DNA from: Pontibacter ummariensis
GTDB lineage: Bacteria; Bacteroidota; Bacteroidia; Cytophagales; Hymenobacteraceae
Assembly (NCBI RefSeq): GCF_900188175.1
Contig: NZ_FZOQ01000014.1
Location: 116,132-180,131 of the forward strand
Direction: 5' to 3'
Length of the DNA: 64,000 bases
The position numbers and the translations under genes are program-made. How positions within the stretch are numbered: position 1 is the stretch's first letter; every line of letters starts with the position of its first letter. The notes beneath the pieces are model-generated. The model ran no database searches. It was given only the letters and a program-made list of their open reading frames with translations, and was not told the DNA's origin. Shown here in pieces: positions 7,323 to 15,656 of the stretch.

Positions 7323-7565
7323 CTTTAGTCCAAATCAGGCCTTTTAATCCAGTGGCCCATACTTCTACTTAAGTTTTTAAGCATTCCATTTGTACCATAC
7401 GAGCTCCTGTTACTTTACTGGTTTGAGGCAACAGGCACTGGCTTTCAGCACCTCGTATGACACCTTTTATCCTTAAACGCACCAGTATTTACCGGGTTTT
7501 TAATGCAAGATGCCTTTATAACTTCTCTTGATATGTTACAAACGGGAGCACATTAGCCACCAAAA
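7323..7565. other. Spacer between the OmpA paralogues with a structured leader
   Basis: No gene is seen. CATACGAG (7396-7403) pairs with CTCGTATG (7452-7459), and CCTGTT (7406-7411) with AACAGG (7430-7435) nests inside. If transcribed on the minus strand it forms a branched 5' leader about 75-140 bases before the first OmpA-type gene. Confidence 0.45.
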
Positions 7566-7601
7566 AACAATGCCTGCCAACTTACGCTGGCAGGCATTGT
7601 T
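7566..7601 (-). terminator. Terminator of the second OmpA-type lipoprotein gene
   Basis: AACAATGCCTGCCA (7566-7579) pairs with TGGCAGGCATTGTT (7588-7601). The minus-strand continuation is T-rich. Confidence 0.85.
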
Positions 7602-7624
7602 TTTTGGTTAGGTTATGCAGTAGC

Positions 7625-8371
7625 TTATCTTACCTGGCCGCTCTCTGCGGCTTCCTTCAGTTCTTCGTTTGCAACGATAATGATCTCTACGCGGCGGTTC
7701 TGTGCGCGGCCTTCTGCTGTCGTGTTGTCGGCAATTGGCTGATCATAGCTATAGCCTTTTGCCTGCAAACGCGATCCGTCTACGCCAAGGCTACGGGCGT
7801 AAGCAGCCACAGCTTCGGCACGACGCTCAGAAAGACGCTTGTTTAACTCATAAGAGCCGGTGTTATCGGTGTGCCCTTCTATAATCACATCGGTCCCCTG
7901 GTACTCTTGCAGGGTCTTAGCCAGCTTCTCGATGTCACGCTTCGCACCGGCGCTCAGTTCGGCAGAGTTGATGTTAAACAGGATGCCAGAATCAAAGTTA
8001 ACGCGGATAGCCTCACCTACACGCTCTACTTTGGCGCTTTCCATGCTGCGCTCCAACTCTTCGGCCTGCTTGTCCATGCGACGACCGATTACGGCACCCG
8101 TAGCACCACCTACGGCAGCACCAACAATAGCACCGGCAGCAGTATTGCCCAGCCTGTTACCAATCAGGCCACCGATCACGGCGCCACCGCCAGCCCCGAT
8201 CAGACCGCCTTTGGTTGTTTTGTTCATTCCCTGTTTATCGCCTTCCGCTGTTTTCGCCTGTGTTGTTCTCTCTGTATTACCTGAGCCAGCCAGTGGAGCT
8301 GTCGACTGGCAAGAGCTGAAAAGCATAGTAGCGGCTAACAGGGAGCTTAAGGAGAGTTTTAAAAATTTCAT
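7625..8371 (-). CDS. OmpA-family lipoprotein with glycine zipper, copy 2
   Basis: The 248-residue paralogue of the neighbouring gene starts MKFLKLSLSSLL with a lipobox LFSSC. The frame opens upstream to 8440, but that extension has no signal-peptide character, so I chose 8371. A glycine-zipper stretch (GGLIGAGGGAVIGG, AAVGGATGAVIG) precedes the OmpA C-like domain with VIIEGHTDNTG and RLSERRAEAV. The two copies share the motifs RQMDKQAEELER/RRMDKQAEELER and nearly identical C-terminal ends (AEGRAQNRRVEI here, AAGRAQNRRVEI in copy 1). The likely role is a periplasmic anchor between outer membrane and peptidoglycan. It has its own terminator, so the two paralogues can be expressed separately. 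Confidence 0.88.
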   Translation of the reverse strand: MKFLKLSLSSLLAATMLFSSCQSTAPLAGSGNTERTTQAKTAEGDKQGMNKTTKGGLIGAGGGAVIGGLIGNRLGNTAAGAIVGAAVGGATGAVIGRRMDKQAEELERSMESAKVERVGEAIRVNFDSGILFNINSAELSAGAKRDIEKLAKTLQEYQGTDVIIEGHTDNTGSYELNKRLSERRAEAVAAYARSLGVDGSRLQAKGYSYDQPIADNTTAEGRAQNRRVEIIIVANEELKEAAESGQVR

Positions 8372-8536
8372 GGTCTTGTGTGTAAAGTTCTTACAAATAC
8401 TAATTAGGGTTCTTGTTTTTACTTCTGCATGGGTTTCCATACTTACTACTACAAACGCAACTCCTGTGCCAGAATTATTGCCGACCCTCAGTATATTTTA
8501 TATAGTGTATATTACCTTAAGTATGAAGCACTTCTA

Positions 8537-8580
8537 AACAGCGAGGCCTGTCTCCGTGCACAGAGACAGGCCTCGCTGTT
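8537..8580 (-). terminator. Hairpin after accD
   Basis: A perfect 18-bp inverted repeat (8537-8554 with 8563-8580) encloses an 8-base loop, 24 bases past the accD stop codon. The T-run on the minus strand is short (TTTAGAAG), so the efficiency is uncertain. Confidence 0.7.
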
Positions 8581-8604
8581 AGTATAAAGCTTACAGGGAT
8601 TGCG

Positions 8605-9507
8605 TTAGGATACCTTCTCTGTCGTTTTACGTACTTGTTTCTTGTTGCCATTCTCTTCCTCAGTGGGCATCACCATAGCGAGCAAGTCCGTTAAGCGCTG
8701 CTTCAGCTCCTTGCGGTCTACAATAAAGTCTAGGAAGCCGTGCTCCAGTACAAACTCCGCGCTCTGGAAGCCTTTCGGCAAGTCCCTGCCAATTGTCTCT
8801 TTGATCACACGAGGACCGGCAAAGCCAATTAATGCCCCTGGCTCCGCAATGTTAAAGTCGCCGAGCATGGCAAAGGAGGCGGTTACTCCACCTGTGGTAG
8901 GATCAGTGAGCAGTGATATGTAAGGCAGTCCTTCCTCTGAAAGCAGGGCTAGCTTGGCAGATGTCTTTGCCATCTGCATTAAAGAGAAGCCGGCTTCCAT
9001 CATACGCGCACCGCCTGACTTTGAGATCATCAGGAAAGGAGTGCGTGTCTTCCGGGCATGGTCTATGGCACGGGCAATTTTCTCACCTACCACAGAACCC
9101 ATCGAGCCACCGATAAAAGCAAAGTCCATACAGGCGATGGTAATCTCCTGGCCGTTTATTTTACCATAAGCTGTTCGCACAGCATCCTTAAGGCCTGTGT
9201 TCTTTTGGGTAGCGGCAATGCGCTGTGGGTAAGGCTTGGTATCCACAAAGTTAAGCGGGTCGCCTGAGGTCAGGTTTTCGTCCAGCTCCGTAAACTTGTT
9301 GTTATCAAACAGGATGGCAAAATACTCCTTAGACCCGATACGATCATGGTAATCGCACTTCACACAGGTATTCAGGTTCTTGCGATGCTCTGCCATGCTG
9401 GTCACGGTTTTGCACTCCGGACATTTATACCATAACCCGTCCGGCGTCTCTTTCTTCTCCTCTGTGGGTGTATGAATTCCTTTATCTACTCTTTTAAACC
9501 AAGGCAT
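8605..9507 (-). CDS. accD: Acetyl-CoA carboxylase carboxyltransferase subunit beta
   Basis: The 300-residue protein starts [11 protein letters not shown]. It has the N-terminal zinc ribbon typical of AccD (Cys29, Cys32, Cys48, Cys51 in the segments YKCPEC and TCVKCDYH). The crotonase-fold carboxyltransferase region follows with [24 protein letters not shown] and IGFAGPRVI. With AccA it transfers the carboxyl group from biotin to acetyl-CoA, the first step of fatty-acid synthesis. A TTG at 9516 and an ATG at 9510 lie just upstream, but the family start is the ATG at 9507. accA, accB and accC are not in the window, as is common when the subunits are dispersed. An 18-bp hairpin follows the gene. 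Confidence 0.96.
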   Translation of the reverse strand: MPWFKRVDKGIHTPTEEKKETPDGLWYKCPECKTVTSMAEHRKNLNTCVKCDYHDRIGSKEYFAILFDNNKFTELDENLTSGDPLNFVDTKPYPQRIAATQKNTGLKDAVRTAYGKINGQEITIACMDFAFIGGSMGSVVGEKIARAIDHARKTRTPFLMISKSGGARMMEAGFSLMQMAKTSAKLALLSEEGLPYISLLTDPTTGGVTASFAMLGDFNIAEPGALIGFAGPRVIKETIGRDLPKGFQSAEFVLEHGFLDFIVDRKELKQRLTDLLAMVMPTEEENGNKKQVRKTTEKVS

Positions 9508-9584
9508 CATAGTCAAAAGCGTGCTTACCGCACTTTAAATATATAGGTGTTTTACTTTACCAGGTAACGAATGACACAAAAACT

Positions 9585-9635
9585 GTGGCCGGCCTTCTCC
9601 TGCTTCAAAGGAAGCATAAGAAAAAGGTCGGCCAC
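9585..9635 (-). terminator. Terminator of the aldolase gene
   Basis: GTGGCCGGCCTT (9585-9596) pairs with AAGGTCGGCCAC (9624-9635), with an inner TGCTTC/GAAGCA stem. The minus-strand continuation is CAGTTTTTG. Confidence 0.75.
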
Positions 9636-9669
9636 AAAAGTATGTAATAATCAGGAGTTCTGCTACAAA

Positions 9670-10752
9670 TTACGCGAGTGTAATCTCTTGCGCCAAATAA
9701 ACGTCCTGTACAGCATTCAACAATTCTACCCCTTCCTTAAACTCCCGCTGGAATGCTTTTCGCCCCAGAATCAGCCCCATGCCCCCGGCACGTTTGTTAA
9801 TAACCGCCGTCCGTACCGACTCCTGCAAATCAGACTCCCCTTTCGACTCGCCTCCGGAGTTAATCAAACCGGCACGCCCCATATAGCAGTTCGCCACCTG
9901 GTAACGGCACAGGTCTATGGGGTTATCGCTGCTTAGCTCCGTGTACATCCGCTTATCAGACTTCGAAAAACCAATGGTCGTAAAGCCTCCGTTGTTCGTG
10001 GGTAGCTTTTGTTTGATGATGTCTGCCTGAATGGTTACGCCAACGTGGTTCGCCTGTCCTGTGATATCAGCGGCCGTATGGTAATCCACCCCGTCCTTTT
10101 TGAAGGCGTTGTTACGGGTATAGCACCACAGAATGGTGGCCATCCCCAGCTGATGTGCCCGTTCAAAAGCCTCCGACACTTCTATGATCTGGCGGGATGA
10201 CTCCTCTGAACCGAAATAAATGGTAGCCCCCACTGCGGTAGCCCCCAGGTTCCAGGCTTCCTCCACCGACCCAAACATGATCTGATTGTACTTGGTCGGG
10301 TAGGTGAGCAGCTCATTATGGTTAATCTTAACAATGAAAGGTATTTTGTGCGCATACTTCCGCGACATCATCGCCAAGTTTCCAAAAGTGGTTGCCACAC
10401 CATTACAACCGGCTTCTACTGCTAGCTTCATGATACTTTCGGGGTCAAAGTAGATGGGGTTAGGGGCAAAGGAGGCACCAGCCGTGTGCTCAAGGCCCTG
10501 GTCAATTGGCAGAATGGAGATATAACCAGAGCCGCCCAAGCGCCCGTGGTTAAAAAGCTGCTGCAGGCTGCGCAGCACCTGCGGGCTCCGGTTCGTCTGA
10601 ACAAAGATCCTGTCGACAAAATCAGGACCAGGTACATGCAGTTGCTCTTTTGGGATGGTCTTGCTCTGGTACTGCAACAGACTCTCGGCATCAGCCCCAA
10701 GTAAAGAAACAATATCATCGTACGTCATCGGCTTTGCATTTAAGGTAGACAT
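9670..10752 (-). CDS. fbaB: Class I fructose-bisphosphate aldolase (FbaB/DhnA type)
   Basis: The 360-residue protein matches the archaeal/DhnA-type class I aldolases (FbaB of E. coli), which form a Schiff base and need no metal. They interconvert fructose 1,6-bisphosphate with glyceraldehyde 3-phosphate and dihydroxyacetone phosphate. Characteristic segments are [15 protein letters not shown] (about residues 78-92), [19 protein letters not shown] and the Schiff-base region around [27 protein letters not shown] near the C-terminus is the phosphate-binding loop. It is transcribed alone, with a leader hairpin at 10805-10826 upstream and a terminator downstream. A transaldolase-like or AroA'/ADTH-type relative is possible, but the length and motifs favour FbaB. 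Confidence 0.9.
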   Translation of the reverse strand: MSTLNAKPMTYDDIVSLLGADAESLLQYQSKTIPKEQLHVPGPDFVDRIFVQTNRSPQVLRSLQQLFNHGRLGGSGYISILPIDQGLEHTAGASFAPNPIYFDPESIMKLAVEAGCNGVATTFGNLAMMSRKYAHKIPFIVKINHNELLTYPTKYNQIMFGSVEEAWNLGATAVGATIYFGSEESSRQIIEVSEAFERAHQLGMATILWCYTRNNAFKKDGVDYHTAADITGQANHVGVTIQADIIKQKLPTNNGGFTTIGFSKSDKRMYTELSSDNPIDLCRYQVANCYMGRAGLINSGGESKGESDLQESVRTAVINKRAGGMGLILGRKAFQREFKEGVELLNAVQDVYLAQEITLA

Positions 10753-11058
10753 CTCAGGAACAATTTGGACACAGCAAAGGGGAACATGCCCGGAAGATAA
10801 GGGCGTGGAGGGCTATCGCCCTCCACTATCCGTTTTATAGCTTGGTTGGCACCAATAGGCATGGCTATGTATGTTATAGCTGCACTCCTATACTTACGCC
10901 TTTAGAAAAGGTTGCTTAATAATAAGCCAGTGCGTTCTACCATTTAGGCAAGCTACAACAAAGGACAGGGACGAACTGTAGAGCCTTGCTCGTTCTCAAC
11001 TTTCGATCCCTGCAGTGCCTGGAAACCATCTTGTCACTCCAACAAAACATATGAAAAA
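10753..11058. other. Intergenic region upstream of the aldolase gene
   Basis: No gene is seen. The main structure is a perfect hairpin, GTGGAGGGC (10805-10813) with GCCCTCCAC (10818-10826) and a 4-base loop, about 50 bases before the aldolase start on the minus strand. It may be a 5' leader stem. Confidence 0.5.
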
Positions 11059-11095
11059 AAAGCGAGGGCATCCTGTTGAAGGATGCCCTCGCTTT
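11059..11095 (-). terminator. Terminator of the cysS / M28 operon
   Basis: AAAGCGAGGGCATCC (11059-11073) pairs with GGATGCCCTCGCTTT (11081-11095). The minus-strand continuation is a run of seven or more T. Confidence 0.9.
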
Positions 11096-11107
11096 GCCGA
11101 AGTCCTG

Positions 11108-12112
11108 TTACTCATGATAAAGTACCTGGAGTACGGTCTGGCCCACGGCTTTTAGCGTGTTGCGGCTTATAATAGCCATGTTGTCCTTATGGCGGTGATG
11201 ATAAGGGCCAAAAGAATCTCCATTTCTCGCCTTCGTGTTATACTCCACAATATCAATCATGGGAATACCGCCCCACTTGTTCACATAGTAGTGGTCATCT
11301 GTGATAGCGGGCGCTCGAAGGCGCTTAAAGTAATCGGCAAAACCGGCCTCCTTTCCAGCTTTCCACACTTTGTTTACAACCTGCCTGGCATACTGCATAG
11401 AGTAGCCTTCGCGGGCAAAGCGGGCGTTCGCCGCCCCTACCATGTCCAGTAAGATGCCGTACTCCGCCTGGTAGTCCGGAACATGTTTATTCTTGCTCCA
11501 GTGCTGTGAGCCAAGGGCCCAGGTATGCTCTTTGTAAGGCAACTCACTATTAGCAGGCTGACCGTAGTCCTCGCCGTCAAAAAACATGAGGTCTATGCCT
11601 ATCCCCGGCTTTGGGTTTGCCTCGTGTAGTACCCTGGCAATCTCCAGCAGCACTCCCACGCCACTGCCCCCATCGTTGGCACCGGCAATGGGGACATCAG
11701 GGGATACCTCGTCTTTATCGGCAAAAGGGCGTGTGTCCCAATGGGCTGCCAGCATTACCCGGTGGGTAGCTGCTGGGTTATAGGAGGCGATAATGTTGCG
11801 CAGGTTAAGCTCCGTGCCATCAAAAGCAGCCATCCGGAACCGCTGTTCCTGCACCTTGCCCCCGTAAGACGTCAGTTTGCTTGCGATCCAATCACCGGTA
11901 GCTTTGTGGGCTACGGTGTTAGGCACGCGAGGGCCAAAAGCTACCTGCCTGGCCACAAAAGCGTAAGCGGAGTCAGCATTGAAAGCGGGCACTGCTACGC
12001 CTGAAAGTTGCTCCTCTGCCTGTTTAGCTTCTCTTGTCTGCAGGGATGTACAGCTGTAACAGGTAACCAAAGCCACCAATAGCAGCGCCAACGCTCCAGG
12101 CTTATTCCTCAT
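11108..12112 (-). CDS. M28-fold lipoprotein, probable glutaminyl-peptide cyclotransferase
   Basis: The 334-residue protein has a hydrophobic leader and a lipoprotein-like Cys21 (CYSC), then an M28 zinc-hydrolase fold. Metal and catalytic motifs are [11 protein letters not shown] (His124, Asp126), GANDGGSG (Asp147), FFDGEDYG (Glu181), LLDMVGA (Asp223) and [11 protein letters not shown] near the C-terminus. The order FFDGE...LGSQHW...[12 protein letters not shown] closely follows animal glutaminyl cyclase (FFDGEE...YGSRH...LLDLIGAPN). I therefore favour type II glutaminyl cyclase, which turns N-terminal Gln into pyroglutamate, over an aminopeptidase. Nine secreted proteins in this window begin with Gln after the signal peptide, which fits. 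Its start overlaps the end of cysS by 11 bases, so translation may be coupled. Confidence 0.75.
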   Translation of the reverse strand: MRNKPGALALLLVALVTCYSCTSLQTREAKQAEEQLSGVAVPAFNADSAYAFVARQVAFGPRVPNTVAHKATGDWIASKLTSYGGKVQEQRFRMAAFDGTELNLRNIIASYNPAATHRVMLAAHWDTRPFADKDEVSPDVPIAGANDGGSGVGVLLEIARVLHEANPKPGIGIDLMFFDGEDYGQPANSELPYKEHTWALGSQHWSKNKHVPDYQAEYGILLDMVGAANARFAREGYSMQYARQVVNKVWKAGKEAGFADYFKRLRAPAITDDHYYVNKWGGIPMIDIVEYNTKARNGDSFGPYHHRHKDNMAIISRNTLKAVGQTVLQVLYHE

Positions 12113-13595
12113 AGGCCCAGTCCACGCCTGTCTTCAGGTCTTTTATCACGATCCCCTGCCGCTTTAAGCCGGCCCGGATAGCATCCACTTTATCGTAGTC
12201 TTTGGCTTCTTTGGCCTCCTTGTAGAAAGCCAGCACCATGCCCAGCATCTCATCTCTGTTTCCGGTCTCCTCCTCTTCCAGGCCCAGCACATTCAGCACC
12301 AGTTCCTGGTAGGTATTGCGGACGGTGTCAAAGGTACCTCTCGACACCGTTTCGATCTTCAGCTGGCCCAGGTAGAGGCTGTTAATTTTCTTCAGCAGGT
12401 TAAAGAGCGAAGCAATGGTACGAGCCGTGTTCAGGTCGTCGTTCATGCCCCGGTAGCAGTCCTCTGCCAGTTTCAGCAAATCCTCGTTCAGCTTCTGATC
12501 CGGCTCCGCGATGCCCTCTTCTGGGTACTTCAGTTTCTTCAGCACGTTCAGCCCGTTCATCAGCTTGGTATAGCCTTTCCGGGCCGCCTGCAGTGCCTCG
12601 TTACTAAAATCGAGGGTACTGCGGTAATGTGCCTGCAGGATAAAGAAACGGATGGTCATCGGGCTATAAGCCTGCTCCAGCATGTCATGCTTTCCGCTGA
12701 ACAATTCGCTCAGGTTGATGAAGTTGCCCAAGGACTTGCCCATTTTCTGGCCATTCACCGTGATCATGTTATTGTGCACCCAGTAGCGGGGGCCGTCACT
12801 GTGGTTGCAGCTGGCCTGGTTCTGCGCGATCTCGCACTCATGGTGCGGGAACATCAGGTCGAGGCCGCCGCCATGTATGTCAAAGGTATCGCCCAGGTAC
12901 TTGCGGCTCATGGCAGAGCACTCGAGGTGCCAACCGGGAAAGCCGTCGCTCCAGGGCGAAGGCCAGCGCATGATGTGCGTGACCGAGGCTTTTTTCCAAA
13001 GGGCAAAGTCAAACGGAGAGCGCTTCTCCTCCTGCCCGTCCAGGGTGCGGGTGTTGCCAAGCAGGTCTTCTATGTTCCGCCCGGAAAGCTTTCCGTAGTT
13101 GTGGTTCTTGTTGTAGGCTTCCACGTTAAAGTACACAGAACCATTCACCTCATACGCCAAACCATTGTCCAGTATCTCCTGTGTCATCTGGATCTGCTCT
13201 ATGATGTGGCCGGAGGCGCGCGGCTCGATGTCCGGCGGCAGCACATTCAGCTTTTCCATCTCCACATGGTAGATGTTCGTATAGTGCTGCACTACCTCCA
13301 TCGGCTCCAGGTGCTCCAGCTTGGCTCTTTTCTGAATTTTGTCCTCTCCCTCATCCGCATCGTTCTCCAGGTGGCCCACATCAGTGATGTTGCGCACGTA
13401 GCGCACTTTATAACCCTGGTACTTCAGGTAGCGGTACAGTACGTCAAAGGTAACGGCACTGCGGGCATGGCCCAGGTGCGGCTCACCGTATACAGTTGGC
13501 CCGCACACATACATCCCCACAAAGGGAGCGTGGAGTGGCTCAAAGGCTTCTTTCTTTCGCGTCAGCGTATTGTACAGGTTCAGTTTCTGTTGCAT
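12102..13595 (-). CDS. cysS: Cysteine--tRNA ligase
   Basis: The 497-residue class I aminoacyl-tRNA synthetase charges tRNA-Cys. The HIGH motif is HLGH (residues 40-43) after [10 protein letters not shown]. The KMSKS loop is KMGKS (284-288) in [10 protein letters not shown]. Zinc ligands expected from E. coli CysRS are Cys31, Cys226 (HLECSAM), His251 and Glu255 (HHECE). The C-terminal DALR-like and tRNA-binding helices are present and the length is normal. The M28 cyclase-like gene overlaps its 3' end, and the EEP hydrolase gene lies about 100 bases upstream on the same strand. No T-box or other leader is evident. Confidence 0.97.
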   Translation of the reverse strand: MQQKLNLYNTLTRKKEAFEPLHAPFVGMYVCGPTVYGEPHLGHARSAVTFDVLYRYLKYQGYKVRYVRNITDVGHLENDADEGEDKIQKRAKLEHLEPMEVVQHYTNIYHVEMEKLNVLPPDIEPRASGHIIEQIQMTQEILDNGLAYEVNGSVYFNVEAYNKNHNYGKLSGRNIEDLLGNTRTLDGQEEKRSPFDFALWKKASVTHIMRWPSPWSDGFPGWHLECSAMSRKYLGDTFDIHGGGLDLMFPHHECEIAQNQASCNHSDGPRYWVHNNMITVNGQKMGKSLGNFINLSELFSGKHDMLEQAYSPMTIRFFILQAHYRSTLDFSNEALQAARKGYTKLMNGLNVLKKLKYPEEGIAEPDQKLNEDLLKLAEDCYRGMNDDLNTARTIASLFNLLKKINSLYLGQLKIETVSRGTFDTVRNTYQELVLNVLGLEEEETGNRDEMLGMVLAFYKEAKEAKDYDKVDAIRAGLKRQGIVIKDLKTGVDWAYEE

Positions 13596-13699
13596 GGTTT
13601 CTTAAGTAAAAACACCTCCCGGTGTCGCACTCGCTATGTTCAGCAGCTCTGTTTAACCGGCTAAATTTGTTCAAAACTAAACATATTGCCTCCTTTCTC

Positions 13700-14839
13700 C
13701 TAACGATCCGCCGCTACCTTTGGCTCCAGTACATAGGTAGCTGAAACAGGGAAGTGATCGGAGAGGCCCATCTCGTAGTGCGTTTCATAATCGATGGCCT
13801 CCAGCCCTTCGCTATAAAACTGGTTGTCGATGCGCAGGAAAGGAATAGGTCCATTATAGGTTGCGCCCACACCGGATCCTGCCTCTACAAAGGCATTCTC
13901 CAGTTCTCTTGCGAGCTGGTCATACGTATAGCTAAAAGGAATATCATTAAAATCGCCGCAAACAATAACCGGATAAGGCGATTCCCGGATGTGCTCCAGC
14001 AACAACTGCACCTGCAGCGTCCGGGCTATGAATCCGCGCTTCAGGCGTCGGGCCAGGTTAAGCCCCTCCTTTTTAAAGCTCTCCTCGTCGCCGATGGCCG
14101 TGTACGTGTTTTCAATGTCCTCCGAGCGGATGCTCATGGATTGCAGATGCACGCCGTACACCCGAACCGTGTCGCCTTGCACGTCTATGTCTGCCCAGGC
14201 AACCCGGTTTGTCGTGTACTTCTGGGTGTTCGGGAAATAAATGGTGCTGCCCCGGATAATAGGGTACTTCGAGAAAATAGCGATACCGTACTCTGCCTTT
14301 ACGCGGCCGGTTTCGTAGGTAGAGGTAAACTTATACTTATCATACCGGGTCCCTATCCGGTTTAAGTTATTAAACTCATTAGAGTTAACATAGCTGTAGA
14401 ATTCCTGCAGGCAAAACACATCCGCCGGGTGCGTCGCCACCCAGTCCACCATTTCGTCAGATATCTGGGGTACCCCTTTTACCCGTTTGTCGTAGGCGTT
14501 AAAAACGTGTGTGTTAAAGCTTAGCACCTGCAGTGTCTTCGCCCCCTGAGGCACCTCCCGCACCAGGTTTACGGCAACCAAGCGGCTATAGTAACTCCAG
14601 CCCAGCAGGAAGGTGGCAAGCGGCAGCACCACCAACCAGGAGCGACGCATAGCCCAGTAGAGGAGAAACAGGAAATTCAGCACCAGCGCGCCGGGCAGGG
14701 AGAAGGCCACAAAGGCAGCAGGCCAGAACTCATCTGGCGGCACCTGCAAGCACAACACCCCTGCTAGCAGCCACAGTACTACGACTATGTTGAGCAAAAG
14801 CCATAAGCGCCGCCTTATTTTTTTAAACGTACCTGCCAT
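13700..14839 (-). CDS. Membrane-anchored endonuclease/exonuclease/phosphatase family protein
   Basis: The 379-residue protein has three hydrophobic segments in its first 90 residues (around 10-30, 38-62 and 68-85). An EEP fold (PF03372 type) follows, with VLSFNTHVFN (metal/Asn strand), FCLQEF (metal Glu), VYGVHLQS (His), VCGDFNDIP (Asp/Asn) and GLSDHFPV (Asp-His). All DNase I-like catalytic residues appear present. The domain probably faces the periplasm and may cleave nucleic acid, phosphodiesters or lipid headgroups. A similar arrangement is common in Bacteroidota, with no assigned substrate. It may share a transcript with cysS downstream. Confidence 0.85.
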   Translation of the reverse strand: MAGTFKKIRRRLWLLLNIVVVLWLLAGVLCLQVPPDEFWPAAFVAFSLPGALVLNFLFLLYWAMRRSWLVVLPLATFLLGWSYYSRLVAVNLVREVPQGAKTLQVLSFNTHVFNAYDKRVKGVPQISDEMVDWVATHPADVFCLQEFYSYVNSNEFNNLNRIGTRYDKYKFTSTYETGRVKAEYGIAIFSKYPIIRGSTIYFPNTQKYTTNRVAWADIDVQGDTVRVYGVHLQSMSIRSEDIENTYTAIGDEESFKKEGLNLARRLKRGFIARTLQVQLLLEHIRESPYPVIVCGDFNDIPFSYTYDQLARELENAFVEAGSGVGATYNGPIPFLRIDNQFYSEGLEAIDYETHYEMGLSDHFPVSATYVLEPKVAADR

Positions 14840-15079
14840 AGGAGCAAACTTACGAATTATGCCCCTATCTATATCATGCCACCCGGCAGAATATCTGGCG
14901 TTGCCTGGCAGCGCGGCACAACAACAGGAATCGCCCTTTTCTTCTGCCGAACTTATCGGCTCTTCCTTTTGTTACATTTTTCGGCTCCGGGTACACGCTC
15001 TTTGTACCAGAAGTCCTGCTCGTCTCGCTTATGGTAAGATGTTTGCAATAATTTATACAGGCACCTATACTTACATAGT

Positions 15080-15111
15080 ATTGTTTATATAAGGATTTTG
15101 TAGTAAATTTG
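15080..15111 (+). promoter_or_regulatory. Promoter of rimP-nusA
   Basis: The -7 box TAAATTTG (15104-15111) fits TAnnTTTG. ATTG (15080-15083) lies 20 bases upstream in the -33 position. The predicted start is near 15118, leaving a leader of about 58 bases. Confidence 0.65.
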
Positions 15112-15134
15112 TGGCAATATTTCCAATGAGATGA

Positions 15135-15157
15135 GGGGACACGAGGTCCCCTTCTTT
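15135..15157 (+). promoter_or_regulatory. Leader hairpin of rimP, possible attenuator
   Basis: GGGGAC (15135-15140) pairs with GTCCCC (15146-15151) around a 5-base loop, followed by TTCTTT. The only upstream gene diverges, so this cannot be another gene's terminator. It sits about 17 bases into the rimP transcript and could cause early termination or protect the 5' end. Confidence 0.55.
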
Positions 15158-15175
15158 ATTTCTTAACTGATAGCA

Positions 15176-15649
15176 ATGGCACTTACTGCAAAAACCATAA
15201 GAACGATGGCGGAGGCAAGCCTGCCGGAGAGCGACTTGTTTATCGTGGATGTAGCCGTGTCGGACACACCGGTGCGCCCGAAAGTAACGGTGCTGGCTGA
15301 TGGCGAAAACGGCATTAGCATCGATCAGTGCGCCACCATCAGCCGGCGCATCAACAAAAGGATTGAGGAGGAGTTCGGGCCTGACATGGCCTACGTGCTG
15401 GAGGTAAGCTCGCCGGGTGTGGATTTCCCACTCACGCAGCCGCAGCAGTTTAAGCGCCACACGGGCCGCAACCTGAAGATAAAGCTACAGGACGGCTCTG
15501 AGAAAACAGGAAAACTGGAAGAGGTGACCGATACCGGCATTAACCTGCTGGAGGAAATCAAACAAAAGGGCAAGAAGGCAACGTACGTGCCTGTGCAAAT
15601 ACCCTTTGGGGAAATTGTGAAAGCAAATGTTGTAATATCTTTTAAATGA
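15176..15649 (+). CDS. rimP: Ribosome maturation factor RimP
   Basis: The 157-residue protein has the N-terminal RimP domain (DVAVSDTPVRPKVTVLAD, then the conserved GISIDQCATISRRI) and the motif VLEVSSPGVDFPLTQPQQFKRH that defines the family. An SH3-like C-terminal domain follows. RimP helps assemble the 30S subunit head. It is the first gene of the common rimP-nusA-infB order, and the nusA ATG follows after 7 bases. The length is normal for Bacteroidota. Confidence 0.96.
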   Translation: MALTAKTIRTMAEASLPESDLFIVDVAVSDTPVRPKVTVLADGENGISIDQCATISRRINKRIEEEFGPDMAYVLEVSSPGVDFPLTQPQQFKRHTGRNLKIKLQDGSEKTGKLEEVTDTGINLLEEIKQKGKKATYVPVQIPFGEIVKANVVISFK

Positions 15650-15656
15650 TAAAATA

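Larger units (their letters stand above)
14840..15175. other. Divergent promoter region between the EEP gene and rimP
   Basis: No gene is seen in the 336 bases. The right half holds the rimP promoter and a short terminator-like hairpin in its leader. The left half should hold the EEP gene promoter, which I could not place. Confidence 0.6.

Noticed and set aside
6606..8371. OmpA-lipoprotein pair as part of a mobile or phage element
   Set aside because: No integrase, repeat ends or composition shift. A tandem gene duplication explains it.
12627..13664. 345-codon plus-strand frame opposite cysS
   Set aside because: It is antisense to cysS, Val/His/Leu-rich from reverse-complement codons, and has no domain.
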